A stretch of DNA of 64,000 bases from Trematomus loennbergii (taxonomy: Eukaryota > Chordata > Actinopteri > Perciformes > Nototheniidae), in the NCBI GenBank assembly GCA_012861695.1, contig JAAOOA010000638.1:78501-142500 (forward strand), in the 5' to 3' direction. This document shows, one piece after another, positions 31,150 to 41,870 of the stretch. Position 1 is the stretch's first letter. Every line of letters starts with the position of its first letter. The position numbers were made by a program, and so were the translations under genes. A model generated the notes under the pieces. The model did no database searches and had not been told where the DNA came from. It was given only the letters and a program-made list of their open reading frames with translations.

Positions 31150-31593
31150 GTATACAAAAACAAATGGATTTGATTATTTTTCATCAAATAGTCTATAATA
31201 GACCATTATCTTATATAGATAAATATAAAATATCTATAAATTCAATTCAGGCAAAAAAAATAAATAATCTTATGCGAGGCCCTGTGCGACCACAGTTTTC
31301 GTCTCCTATGGCAACGGCCCTGTTCTTAACACTATCAAAACGTGTACATCACTAATGCAAAAGATTCAGAACGGAAGCAGCGTTAATGAAACACGATGCC
31401 GTCTGAAGTGATGTCAAAAGAGCACCGTCTTATTCAATTAGAGACACACCAGGTTTGATGGTAGCAACTGAATCCATTTTAATGTTATATCGTTTTTTCG
31501 TAATGTCCAAAAGACCCACTAATACCCCCTTTTAGACATCCATTATAGTCACTTAAATAAGAACGGAGCCATTAGTAACACTACTTTTCAAGA
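31150..31593. other. Unannotated stretch
   Basis: No recognised family, array or gene. Sequence is AT-rich with short frames only. Confidence 0.4.
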
Positions 31594-32032
31594 TGCCCTA
31601 TTATGCTTTTAGTGTTTTTCATGATGTGCATGTAAATGGTCTGCAAAGGTTAAAATCCCTATGTTCTCAAACACTCAGCAGGAGAGGGCTCTTTAAAGTA
31701 GAGACACTATACTGATATACACCTGAACATCAGCAGGAGAGGACTCTTTAAAGTAGAGACACTACATACTGATATACACCTGAACATCAGCAGCAGAGGA
31801 CTCTTTAAGAAGAGACACTACATATTGATATACACCTGAACATCAGCAGGAGAGGACTCTTTAAAGTAGAGACACTACATACTGATATACACCTGAACAT
31901 CAGCAGGAGAGGACTCTTTAAAGTAGAGACACTACATACTGATATACACCTGACATCAGCAGGAGAGGACTCTTTAAAGTAGAGACACTACATACTGATA
32001 TACACCTGAACATCAGCAGGAGAGGACTCTTT
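31594..32032 (-). mobile_element. Family C remnant with 57-bp array, reverse orientation, about 6 units
   Basis: It begins AGATGCCCTATTATGCTTTT and GCATGTAAATGGTCTGCAAA, the inverse right end of family C. It passes directly into units reading AGAGGACTCTTTAAAGTAGA on this strand. The junction shows that the minisatellite lies within the transposon. Confidence 0.85.
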
Positions 32033-32078
32033 TAACTTCACAACAAAATGCCGGACTCAACTCCAACCTTTAAATTAA

Positions 32079-32134
32079 TTGTGTGTGTGTGTGTGGTGTG
32101 TGTGTGTGTGTGTGGTGTGTGTGTGTGTGTGTGT

Positions 32135-32177
<43 letters not shown>

Positions 32178-32257
32178 AAATCGTTTATTGACGTCAGTGC
32201 AGCTGCTCTCACACTTCTGGAAAGCTGCAAACTGTCTCATTTGAGCAACAGTGTGAA

Positions 32258-32299
<42 letters not shown>

Positions 32300-32325
32300 T
32301 GTATGTGTGTATGTGTGTATGTGGT

Positions 32326-32393
<68 letters not shown>

Positions 32394-32401
32394 GTGTGTG
32401 T
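32079..32401 (+). repeat. Two GT microsatellites
   Basis: GT runs at 32079-32177 and 32259-32401, interrupted by GG and GTAT steps and separated by about 80 bp of unique sequence. Cysteine/valine-type frames here are artefacts. Confidence 0.95.
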
Positions 32402-33333
32402 GCAATTTATAACCCCTAAGTGTCTTTGTGCTCTTGTGCATCTTCATTGGAGTTGAAAAATGCAAATGTGCGTCGCAACTGCGCCAATTGAAATAAAAAC
32501 GCCAACATTTCCTACCGCCATTATTCATCTTCTCTTTATATTTTCCTCTCTCTTCCATCGATGAAAGACTGCAGCCGCATTTCATCTGTTCAGTCTGAGG
32601 TCCTGGCAGGAGGGAGGGATGCAAAGCGGGAAAAGGGCACGCTGTGAGCCAGGAAAAGAGGGATGTTGGAGACGTTCAATTAAACTTCCTTTTTTTTTTC
32701 ACCCCGCACACACGGTGGCGGTTCGTTAATGTTGTGGAGATAAATATTGTACAGCATTAGCTCCATTCATCGCGCAAAATCAATTCTCTTCTTCCATCCC
32801 TTTCTCCCCTTCTCTTTCTCTAATAAATGGCCGCCTTTATAATAATGGGTCGTAATGCAGATGAATGGATCTGGATCTCACCCGTCTGCCACTGAGCTTC
32901 ATTTAGCTCCATAAACAACGAAAAGCAATCTCCCAGAGCTTCAGTCTTTTGTTCTTATTTATTTATTATTTCCCCAAACTGTAGCCTGGAGCTTTGTCAA
33001 GGTCTCACTGTTGCTCTGAAAAGAAGCCGCCTGCTTGTGAAAAATATTGGTTTTTCGGTGTGTTTCAGCAGAACAAGTTTCACGCTACCCGTCTAGCAGC
33101 TGGTGAAGAAAGAGGAACATTTAGCAGCTGATGGGAAAGATATTTCCCGAGGTGCTAAATCTGAGCAACTGGAAGAACAAAGAAGACGAGAAAGAGAGAC
33201 TTCTTAGCCTTTTTCTAACATCTTGAGCTTCAACTACTCGTGTTTTTCTACTGACTACACAGGAAGGCTGGTCAAAGGCAACGGGTTTAATTGGTAAACC
33301 TTACAGAAGAAGTTAATAAAAGCTCTGTGTAGA
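32402..33333. other. Apparently unique stretch, candidate conserved non-coding DNA
   Basis: No repeat is recognised. The block at about 32700-32960 (CATTAGCTCCATTCATCGCG, then TTTATAATAATGGGTCGTAA and GCTTCATTTAGCTCCATAAA) is non-repetitive and AT-rich. Function is not inferable from one sequence. Confidence 0.35.
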
Positions 33334-33341
33334 TTGGAAAT

Positions 33342-34075
33342 CAGAGGTAGGAGAAGTACTCAGATCTTGTACTTGAATAAAAGTAGAAGTACTCAGATCT
33401 TGAGTAAAAGTAGAAGTACTCGGATCTTGTACTTGAGTAAAAGTAGAAGTACTCAGGTCTTGTACATGAGTAAAAGTAGAAGTACTCAGATCTTGAGTAA
33501 AAGTAGAAGTACTCGGATCTTGTACTTGAGTAAAAGTAGAAGTACTCAGATCATGTACTTGAGTAAAAGTAGAAGTACCAGAGTGTAGGAATACTCTGTT
33601 ACAGTAAAAGTCCTGCATTCAAATGTTCCTCAACTAAAAGTAGAAAAGTATTATCATCAAAATATAGTTAAAGTAGCGACAGTAAAAGTAGTCATTGTGC
33701 AGATTGGTCCATTTCAGAATAATATATGATATGTTTTATAATGATTGATCATGAAAGTGTTCTCAAAGCTGGTAAAGGTGCAGCTAGTTTGAATGACTTT
33801 GTATTCTGCAGGGTAGCTTGTGGATTTACTCCAGGTGGAACTAAAGTCTGATTTAACACTTGATTATATTTCACATCATTCATCCACATCTGTGAAGTAA
33901 CTAAAGGTATTAAATACATGTAGTGGAGTACAAGTACACAATGTACCTCTGAACTGTAGTGGAGTAGAAGTACAAAGTAGCATAACATTGAAATACTCAA
34001 GTAAAGTACAAGTATCTCAAAAGTGTACTTAAGTACAGTACTTGAGTAAATCTACTTAATAACTTCCCATCTCTG
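33342..34075 (+). mobile_element. Family R1 hAT-like element, complete, with target duplication
   Basis: The ends CAGAGGTAGGAGAAGTACTC and AACTTCCCATCTCTG are inverted. TTGGAAAT (33334-33341) and TTGGAAAG (34076-34083) flank it and match at seven of eight positions, an 8-bp target duplication as in hAT elements. It carries a short 33-bp array (33350-33575). The family body follows: ATACTCTGTTACAGTAAAAG, GATTGGTCCATTTCAGAATA and GAAAGTGTTCTCAAAGCTGG. There is no transposase, so it would rely on an enzyme from elsewhere. This copy defines the family boundaries. Confidence 0.87.
33350..33575 (+). repeat. 33-bp minisatellite, short array with deleted units
   Basis: About eight units of AGAAGTACTCAGATCTTGTA type. 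Two units lack about ten bases (CAGATCTTGAGTAAAAG), and a multi-unit block containing them is itself repeated. Confidence 0.9.
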
Positions 34076-34083
34076 TTGGAAAG

Positions 34084-34595
34084 TATATTTCATGTTCAAA
34101 CTTTATCATATCCACGCCGCCTACTCACACTTTCACAAGCGAAAGAGTGTTCAGACACACACACACACAACACACACACACACACACACACACACAACAC
34201 CACACACACACAACACACACAGATGCAGAACACCTTGACAGTTTCCATTGAGTGGTTGTGATGTGAGAGCAGGGTGAGCAGGCGCAGCTTTCACAGGGAC
34301 AAACATCCAGACTCACAGACACACTCACACTGTGAAAAGGTGCAAACATACCTCATATATGAGGCTCAATGCGGCTGCTGAGAAGTGTGTCAGTCTATCA
34401 GTGAGAACACACTGAGACAGATTCATGCTGGGTTTGGAGGTCGACATCTTAGCATTCACATGAATTAAACTTTTGATTATATTCTAAATCTCTGCATAAT
34501 AATGAAGAAAATGTTTATTCGTTGAGCCTCTTGAATGCTTCCTGAAGAGTGCATTGGGCATAATGCAGTTTTATAAAACGGACAAGTCAAATCAA
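34084..34595. other. Unannotated stretch with a CA repeat
   Basis: CA repeats at 34154-34221 are interrupted by CAA steps. The rest shows no recognised family or gene. Confidence 0.5.
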
Positions 34596-35734
34596 GCAAT
34601 CTGATTGGTTCTTAGCCGTGATATAATGAGCGTATATCACGAGTAGAATTGTAGTTACTTTTCACAAGTCATGTATCCCTCCGCGTCTGAGAAAAGCTAC
34701 AACCGTTACAACTGTTACATTACGTCCGTTACAAAACTAACTAACTAACTAACTAACAAAGCTCAAGATGGAAACATTTAAGGTTAACTTGGACCTCCGG
34801 GGTGGCCTTACTATGGAGGAGTGGATTGAGCAGTGCCTATCTCCAGAAAGCACCTAAACGACGACATGCAGAGCTACGTGAAGAGCAGGTAGACCAACTG
34901 GAAAAGTACCACCATTCAAAGCTTTCTGATGCGGGTCTTGAAACAAAGCAGAGAAATGATGACCGTTAGTGGCCACAGGTGCGAAAGCTCTCTCCAGAGC
35001 TACTGGATGCCGAATCTCGGGGACCGGAGAAAGTGGAGCAATATTCTCGCCACGCCAAGCAACAGCCTAGAACAACCTCAACCTATACAAGTAACCACGT
35101 AAGCCATTCTACTGATGCTGGACAGTTTTTCAGTGGCTGCACAATAAACGGCAACATTCAAATGAATGTAAATAAATAGCCAAATAATGGATCAACGCTC
35201 TCTGTCATATGTTCGCTAGCTGTTAGTGTTGTTGCATAACTTGGGCATAGATATGTCTCATAATTATTTGTGTGAACAGAAAAATAATTTGTGTGTAAAT
35301 ATGTGATTTGTAAATGTAAAACACCATCCACAAATGCATTTAAAAGATTTGCAAACTCACAAATAAATTTGCAAATGTAAAACGGATCTGCAAATGCGCA
35401 AAATATTTTTACAAATAAAAAAAGATCTTTGAATATCTCTTTACATTTACAACTTTCGATCAGGCATTTGTGAATCCATTTTGTATTTGTCAACCAAAAA
35501 TGCGCTTGTGGATCTCAAATCTCTGCTTGTGGATCGTCTTTTTACACACACAGAGTTTTGAGACATACTTTCCGCCGGTCTCGGCTAAAATCTACTCGTG
35601 TCACTCGGTTATTTTCGGAAGCCACGTGATGGCCTGCTGATGACGACATTTCCGCATGGTTTTCAAAGTAAGAGCATGATGGTTTGTTTAAAGCGCTGTT
35701 TTTTTAATGAACAGCGGAACGTTTGATGCCATGG

Positions 35735-36440
35735 CCATGGGAAGTAGGGGTGCTGAGGGTGCTGCAGCGCCCCTGATGGAGGACAGGGAATCTGCACGTC
35801 CACAAGATTAATGGAAATATAATACAAATATAATACAAAAAAACTAATATTCGGCATTGATGTAACAACATTCATAATTAAGTAAAGATAACACCCTTTT
35901 CACCCCGGTTACATTTTCCATTTCCCTGAGAGGCTCAGTGAGGTAAAGGACTCTGAGGGTTTAGATAGTTCACTTTACTCTAAGTTATCTCAGCGGGTCT
36001 CAAACGGTTTGATCACAATTTATGTAAACACATATTTCCAAGGCACACCTTTATAATTATTAGGATAAATAACAACAGGTTTTGAAATCATTTCAATGTA
36101 TACTATAGGACAGTAAACCAAAAATATCCTTTAAAACTGGAGAGATTAAAAAATATGCATAAATAAATAACTGTTAACTAGGTAAAATAAGATATAAATG
36201 AACAACAAAAATAAAGTATGTTACATGTATTTGTTATGTCTATGGGTTATGGTTATGTTCACATACTTATTGATTATTAAAATGTAAACCGATCTTCTTC
36301 ATATGGGTGTTTTAGAGTTGTCCCCCCTAGATCCAGTCTCTTGTAATTATGCTCAAAGGGCTCCAGATTGAAGCATTTTACTTTAAAATGTTAAAAATAA
36401 TCTTCCCGGGGGAGCATACCCCCGGACCCCCCTAGAGGAT
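35735..36440. mobile_element. Unassigned repeat inside the long-TIR element
   Basis: It opens GGGGTGCTGAGGGTGCTGCA and closes near CCCGGGGGAGCATACCCCCG, motif pairs I associate with dispersed fish repeats, though I cannot name the family. Between them lies AT-rich sequence with no frame. Confidence 0.4.
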
Positions 36441-37148
36441 GTGACGTGTTAAAACATGTTAATACAATACTAAATACATTTGAAGCCTTTTTATATAAGC
36501 TGTCCAACATGTCAATAATGCAGCTTTCACACCAGCGCTTTTCCCATTCTAGCTCCTCTAGAGCTTTTCTGGTTCAGCTCCGGTTTCCCTTTTCTGCTCC
36601 CGCTCTGTTCACACCGCCCAGAGCCCGACTGGTGCTGCTGCGTCATGACGTCACCGTTTACATCGCTGATTTGCTCCCCAACGGCGCTCACAACAACAAA
36701 CACAACGGGGGACTGCGTCAGGTCGATGATCGTGTTGCTTTTAATCATACGAAGCCAGATTAAATAAATAACGACTTCTCCAACCTTATACTTTTCTCCA
36801 GAGTGCCGTGGTTCATTGTTTATTAATGTGTTTTCAGCGGCATTTAGCGACCGCTGCAGTGCTGGCTGCTCTTCCACGGGTAAGGTAAAACTAGGGCGAT
36901 TAATAAGATGTGAAGTGCTTGTAACTTTGACCCGCTTGACTGAATACACAAAAAACAATGAAGAAAGAGTTTCCTCTGGGCTGCTTCGCTGCCAGCTGCA
37001 CCCCCGGGACCCGAACGTGGCGTATAGTCTCTACTTCAACATCAATGCATACGGATGTCGCTCGATATATGCTGTATTGAACCAATAAACTAACACAAAC
37101 TAACTGTATCACTATAACATGATGATGATGGTGATGAAGAATGCATCT
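36441..37148. mobile_element. Probable second repeat inside the long-TIR element
   Basis: GCAGCTTTCACACCAGCGCT, followed by pyrimidine-rich sequence and CTGCGTCATGACGTCACC, resembles DNA-transposon sequence common in fish. Overlapping frames (36446-36763 plus, 36527-36958 minus) show no domain. Confidence 0.35.
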
Positions 37149-37880
37149 AACGTTCCGCTGTTCATTATAATAAAAAAACAGAGCATTAAACAAACCATCA
37201 TGCTCTTACTTTGAAATCATGCGGAAATGTCGTCATCAGCAGGCCATCACGTGGTTTCCGAAAACAAACCGAGTGACACGATAGATTTTTTGCCGAGACC
37301 GGCGGAAAGTATGTCTCAAAATTCCGTGTGTGTAAAAGACGATCCACAAGCAGAGATTTGAGATCCGCAAGCAGAGATTTGAGATCCACAAGCGCATTTT
37401 TGGTCGACAAATACAAAATGGATTCACAAACCTGATCGAAAGTTGTAAATGTTAAAGAGATATTCACAGATCTTTTTTTTATTTGTGAAAAATATTTAGC
37501 GTATTTGCAGATCCGTTTTACATTTGCAAATTTATTTGTGAGTTTACAAATCTTTTAAATGCATTTGTGGATGGTGTTTTACATTTACAAATCACATATT
37601 TACACACAAATTATTTTTCTGTTCACACAAATAATTATGAGACTATCTATGCCCATACATAGCAACCACCTCGCACTATGTTTCGTGCAGAAGGCAACGG
37701 AGGGACTATTTTATTTTGAACATCATTATTTACTAATAAAAACGATTTAAATTAGAGTGTGTATTTTTCTTTCATATTGCCACACTTGGCTTCGCGTCGG
37801 GCCGAACCACGCCCCTTAGCTGTGATATAATGACCATATACCACGGCCTGTCGTGAGCTATTGCTTAATTAAAGCATGAT

Positions 37881-38745
37881 GTAAAATCTATATTGTTTGA
37901 CACATGCATGCTCTTACATACAGGAACATAGTGTTTCTCACAGGGCACGATGACTCATGAACAAAAGGGTTGAGGAAAAAATTTGAATCGTGAGAGAAAA
38001 ATCCAAATTCTTTAAAAAAAAGTCAGATTTTTCAGGAAAAAAAAATCTGAAAAAAAAAAAATCTGATGTCAGAAAGTAATATGAAAAAAGTCAGAATTTT
38101 GAGTTGTTTGATTAAAAAAGGTTTCATCCAAGGCTAGATAAATAAAGATTGACCTGCATTCACTCTGAAGCTATTTTGAATCTCCTCAAGCATTCAGACG
38201 CTTCTCCTCTTTACATTTCTCCTTCTCCTTCAATCATCCCCCTCTTCACTCATCACTTGTTCTTCATCTTTTCTCCTACTCTGTCTGTTCCATTATTTCT
38301 CTATTTCCCCTTCCCCTCTCTCATCTACCTCTCCATCGTTATGTAACCACTTCTTAGCCTTTCTGTTCACCTCTTCGCTCATTTCTCATTATCGTGTCTC
38401 CTCTCACCTTCACTTCTTGACCTCCTCTCTCTTGAACTCCTTCACCCTTTTTTCTCCCGTCTCCTCTCCTCCTTTCTCACTTTTCATTTCCTATTTCCTC
38501 TATTTCTGCAGCAGACATGGCACCATAGCTAATTACCCTGGTCAACACAACTTCTCATCATTGACACATCAGCCTGAGGTGGACTTCGGGTACAATTCTC
38601 TCCTCCATTTGCTTGAAAGGGTCATCTATTTACATTAAGGTTCAATCCATGTAGGCTTTTTCCAGAGTGTTTCGGGTCATTTGCTCTGCAGACGAGACGA
38701 TATGGACTAATAGCAGAAGAGAGGTGAGTATAATCCTCCTCCTGC
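37881..38745. other. A-rich and pyrimidine-rich low-complexity stretch
   Basis: At 37975-38110 there are repeated AAAAAATCTGA/GTCAGATTTTT motifs. At about 38190-38500 the strand is strongly pyrimidine-rich (TTCTCCTTCTCCTTCAATCA and similar). No gene is seen; frames at 38149-38346 and 38417-38638 are compositional. Confidence 0.55.
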
Positions 38746-40100
38746 TGCCTTGATATTATTCCAACAGGATTTTTCAAAGATGTTTTTCCTTGCATGGCCT
38801 CAGATCTACTTCATATAGTAAACACATCTCTTCACTCAGGTATTTTTCCAGAGGCCCTGAAAACTGCAGTCATTAAACCGCTCTTAAAAAAGAATAATCT
38901 AGATGCCTCAGTAATGAACAATTACAGGCCAATATCAAACCTGCCTTTTCTAGGTAAAATCATTGAAAAAGTTGTATTTCAACAGTTGAGTAACTTCTTG
39001 CATTTAAATAACTGTTTGGATGTGTTCCAGTCAGGATTTCGTCCAAACCACAGCACTGAGACTGCTCTTGTAAAGGTCTTCAATGACATCCACTTAAACA
39101 CAGACAATGGCAGAAACTTCAGTGTTAGTATTATTAGATCTCAGTGCTGCGTTTGACACTGTTGACCACAACATATTACTAGACCGACTAGAAAACTGGG
39201 TGGGACTTTCGGCAACAGTTCTAAATTGTTTGAGTCCTACTTAAAGGACAGAAAAAACTTTGTTTCTATAGGTAAATACACATCTGAGTTGACAAATATG
39301 ACATGTGGGGTACCTCAAGGCTCCATCTTGGGGCCTCTTCTCTTTAACATCTACATGCTACCACTGGCTCAGATAATGAAAAACAACAAAATAAGTTACC
39401 ATAGCTATGCGGATGACACACAAATTTACGTAACAATTTCACCAGGAGATTATGCTCCAATTCAAACACTGAGTAAGTGCATTGAACAAATCAATGACTG
39501 GATGTGTCAAACTTTCTCCAATTAAACAAAGATAAAACTGAGGTAATGGTTTTTGGAGCCAAGGCAGAACGTATAAAAGTTAGCGCTGAGCTTCAGTCTG
39601 CAATGTTCAAAGCAACAGATAAAGCCAGAAATCTAGGTGTAGTCATGGACTCTGACCTGAGTTTCAACAGTCACATTAAAACAGTTACTAAATCAGCCTA
39701 CTATCACCTAAAGAACATATCTAGGATTAAAGGACTAATGTCACAGCAGGATCTGGAAAAACTTGTCCATGCTTTTATCTTCAGTAGACTCGACTACTGT
39801 AATTAGACCCTCCAGAAAAACGCGGGCTAAAATCCTTGATTATGCGATTAAACATGCGGGGTTTTTATGTGATTTTATGCGGTGAAGTTGCTAAATATGC
39901 GGAAATATGCTAAATATGCGAAAAGTTGCGAAATATGCGGGAAGCGGAAAAAAGGTGATTCTTCTCCCACACCCTGTTACTAGGCTACTACTGAATGAAA
40001 GTGAGCCCTTTTAAAGAGTTCCTATGATAAACAAGCATACTAGAAGCAAGCTACATCACAAAGTGTTATTTATGTATTTATATATGGGTTATTTTAATCA

Positions 40101-40109
<9 letters not shown>

Positions 40110-40149
<40 letters not shown>
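40110..40149 (+). repeat. CA microsatellite inside the hAT
   Basis: About 20 CA units after CTCTCTCT, lying within the element interrupting the L2. Confidence 0.95.
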
Positions 40150-40151
<2 letters not shown>

Positions 40152-40198
40152 CTCCGCCTCATTCTGTTTTCATTTACTAGTTCGTTATCTGACCAGCT

Positions 40199-40489
40199 TC
40201 AATCTTGTAGGCTGCTCACCTCGTTTCTTGTAGCCCTCGAAAGGGTTTTGGAGGTTGATGCCTCGGTGAACGCGAGTTGTTTGGCTTTCTTGTCCGCAGC
40301 AGCAGAAAGCATTTTAGAATGTTTTAATGAACCAAAGTGGGTCGTCGATTTTCTTTTATGCTCCAACACACAGTTGCACGGGGTGCAGAATAGTTTCCCC
40401 CCACTTTCGTGCAAGACATCAGGGTACTGCTTTGCCCGGTCTTTAGCAGAAATGTTCGTAGGCAAATGAGATGGATTCGATTTTTTCAT
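40199..40489 (-). pseudogene. CGGBP1-like zinc-finger N-terminal relic
   Basis: Read from an ATG at 40489 downwards: MKKSNPSHLPTN, then AKQYPDVLHESGGKLFCTPC, NCVLEHKRKS and a GSLKHSKM block. It contains C-x2-C and H-x5-H spacing (CTPC..HFGSLKH), a BED-like finger as in CGGBP1, a host protein derived from a hAT transposase. The expected residues between KST and H appear partly deleted (TTHFGSLKH). The frame stops at about 96 residues, with no catalytic domain. Whether it could still bind DNA is unknown; I regard it as a fragment. Confidence 0.75.
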
Positions 40490-41441
40490 CTTGGTCAGAG
40501 CCGTATAATAGTATAATAGTATATAATAATAATAATAGTATAATAGTATATAATAATCTATATGGCGCTGATCTTGTTGTTTTCTCTCTCGTGTGAGTTC
40601 CACACATTCACTCTACGGTGTTGTTTACCTGCGCGAGCTGATGACATCACTACTTCACGTTAACTTTTTTTCCCCTCAACTTTGTGTGGAAAAATGCGGG
40701 GATTATGCGACCTTTTAATAAATATGCGCCCTTTTAAAAATATGTGCCATTTTGCTGATTATGCGGTAAATTATGCGATCGCATAATCGCGTTTTTCTGG
40801 AGGGTCTATGTAATGGTGTCTTTACAGGTCTCACTAAAAAATCTATTAGAAAGCTGCAGCTAATTCAGAACGCCGCTGCTCGAGTCCTCACTAACACTAA
40901 GAAAGTGGATCACATCACTCCTGTTCTGAAGTCTTTACACTGGCTTCCTGTGTGTCAAAGAATAGATTTCAAAATACTGCTGCTGGTTTATAAAGCTTTG
41001 AATGGTTTAGGCCCAAAATACATGTCTGACCTACTGCTAAATTATGAACCATCCAGAACTCTCAGGTCTTCAGGGACTGGTCAGCTTTCTGTCCCCAGAG
41101 TCAGAACTAAACATGGAGAAGCAGCGTTCAGTTATTATGCTCCAAATATCTGGAACAAACTCCCAGAAACCTGCAGGTCCGCTGCAACTCTTACTACTTT
41201 TAAATCCAGGCTGAAGACTTTTCTTTTGCCGCTGCTTTTAATTGAACTATTCACATCTTAAACTGCACTGTAACTTTTAACTTTTATCCATGTATTTTTT
41301 CTTTTAATGTTTATTTTATTATCTTTTCTTTTTAATGATGATTTTAAATGCCATTTTTAAAATGTCTTCCATTTTTGTAAAGCACTTTGAATTGCCTTGT
41401 GTTGAAAGGTGCTATATAAATAAACTTGCCTTGCCTTGCCT

Positions 41442-41569
41442 ATTACTACGGTGTGTTGGGTCCATTATAGGCTGGGAGAGGGGGAAATATTAAGATTTAG
41501 ATTACTTTATTGTACATTAAATGTATGTGTGGCAAGAGAAATAAAGCCTTAAAAAACACATTTTTTCTG
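41442..41569. other. Short spacer
   Basis: Between the L2 tail and a family B copy. AGAAATAAAGCCTTAAAAAA near 41537 is similar to family G edges but too short to assign. Confidence 0.3.
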
Positions 41570-41808
41570 TTAACCTGTTAAGCCCGGAGCCTGTTTTTCA
41601 CGCCTCAGGCTCGAAAATGACATTCCCAGAACAAATGACTATATGTTCACTTCTAAAAGGGGTACATTAATAATCTTTTTTCTTAAAGCAATGATACATG
41701 TGAGTTGGATGTAGAAAAGTCAGAATCAATATAGATGTTTTTTATTTTAAAGTAAATTCAGATTGAACATTGTAAAAAAATGTAAATTATAGTGTCCGTC
41801 CAAAAAAA

Positions 41809-41870
41809 ACTTGAACTGGTGACCTCCAGTTGCCAAGCCAAGTCCCTATGGACTTCGCCACCACCGCCTA
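41809..41870 (-). mobile_element. tRNA-derived SINE head
   Basis: The minus strand reads GGTGGTGGCGAAGTCCATAG, then GGACTTGGCTTGG and GGTCACCAGTTCAAG. These are positioned like the A box (TGGCNNAGT..GG) and B box (GGTTCAANTCC) of a tRNA promoter. No SINE body follows, so it is a truncated fragment. Confidence 0.65.

Larger units (their letters stand above)
35242..37655. mobile_element. Long-terminal-inverted-repeat DNA transposon, Mutator-like by structure
   Basis: Two arms of about 490-505 bp (35242-35727 and 37149-37655) are inverted copies. The outer tips read TGGGCATAGATATGTCTCAT and, in inverse, TGGGCATAGATAGTCTCATA. The inner edges carry AACGTTCCGCTGTTCATT. The flanking 9-mers TGCATAACT and TACATAGCA match at six positions, possibly a decayed 9-bp duplication as in Mutator elements. 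The interior (35728-37148) holds other repeat material and no recognisable transposase. Confidence 0.7.
34596..37880. mobile_element. Outer DNA element interrupted by a long-inverted-repeat transposon
   Basis: The left part contains CTGATTGGTTCTTAGCCGTG followed by ATATAATGAGCGTATATCAC. The right part contains CCCCTTAGCTGTGATATAAT followed by GACCATATACCACGG. These look like the two sides of one element, split at about 35241/37656. A frame at 34979-35179 encodes a serine/threonine-rich peptide ending TINGNIQMNVNK; I do not recognise the family. Boundaries are approximate. Confidence 0.5.
39804..40808 (-). mobile_element. Non-autonomous hAT related to CGGBP1, inserted in the L2
   Basis: Perfect 21-bp inverted ends begin TAGACCCTCCAGAAAAACGC and end in the exact inverse. 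TGTAAT flanks both sides (39798-39803 and 40809-40814). Joining the outer sequence there restores the L2 reading frame (..DYCN|GVFTG..), which fixes the insertion point. The inside has repeated AATATGCGG motifs near both ends, which could be transposase-binding repeats, plus a CA run and a zinc-finger relic on the minus strand. A 6-bp duplication is short for hAT, where 8 is usual. Confidence 0.88.
38794..41261 (+). pseudogene. Reverse transcriptase (ORF2) relic of an L2 LINE
   Basis: The translation shows the LINE reverse-transcriptase blocks in order: NNYRPISNLPFLGKIIEKVV and FQSGFRPNHSTETALVKV (38922-39084), AAFDTVDHN after a frameshift near 39113, [17 protein letters not shown] (39307-39357) and the catalytic YADD (39403-39414). 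NKDKTEVMVFG follows after another frameshift near 39510. Past the hAT insertion it continues with LTKKSIRKLQLIQNAAARVL to a stop at 41261. At least three single-base shifts (near 39113, 39222 and 39510) plus the insertion mean no enzyme can be made. In its source such a protein copies LINE RNA into DNA at a nicked target. Confidence 0.9.
38750..41441 (+). mobile_element. L2-type LINE, 5'-truncated, frameshifted, split by a hAT
   Basis: This is the most complete retroelement here. The plus strand encodes reverse transcriptase in pieces, then a 3' untranslated tail containing GTAAAGCACTTTGAATTGCC and AAAGGTGCTATATAAATAAA, ending in TTGCC repeats (41427-41441). A 1005-bp hAT interrupts it at 39804-40808. 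The endonuclease and N-terminal parts are missing. Confidence 0.9.

Noticed and set aside
32070..32624. 184-codon minus-strand frame with long HT repeats
   Set aside because: It crosses two GT microsatellites; the non-repeat ends show no recognisable protein.
36527..36958. 143-codon minus-strand frame as a possible gene
   Set aside because: It overlaps an equally open plus-strand frame, sits within transposon interior sequence and has no recognisable domain.
40199..40603. Functional CGGBP1 gene copy
   Set aside because: Only the N-terminal finger is present, with a likely internal deletion before the second histidine, and it lies inside a transposon. The upstream tyrosine-rich residues are a translated ATA/ATT run.
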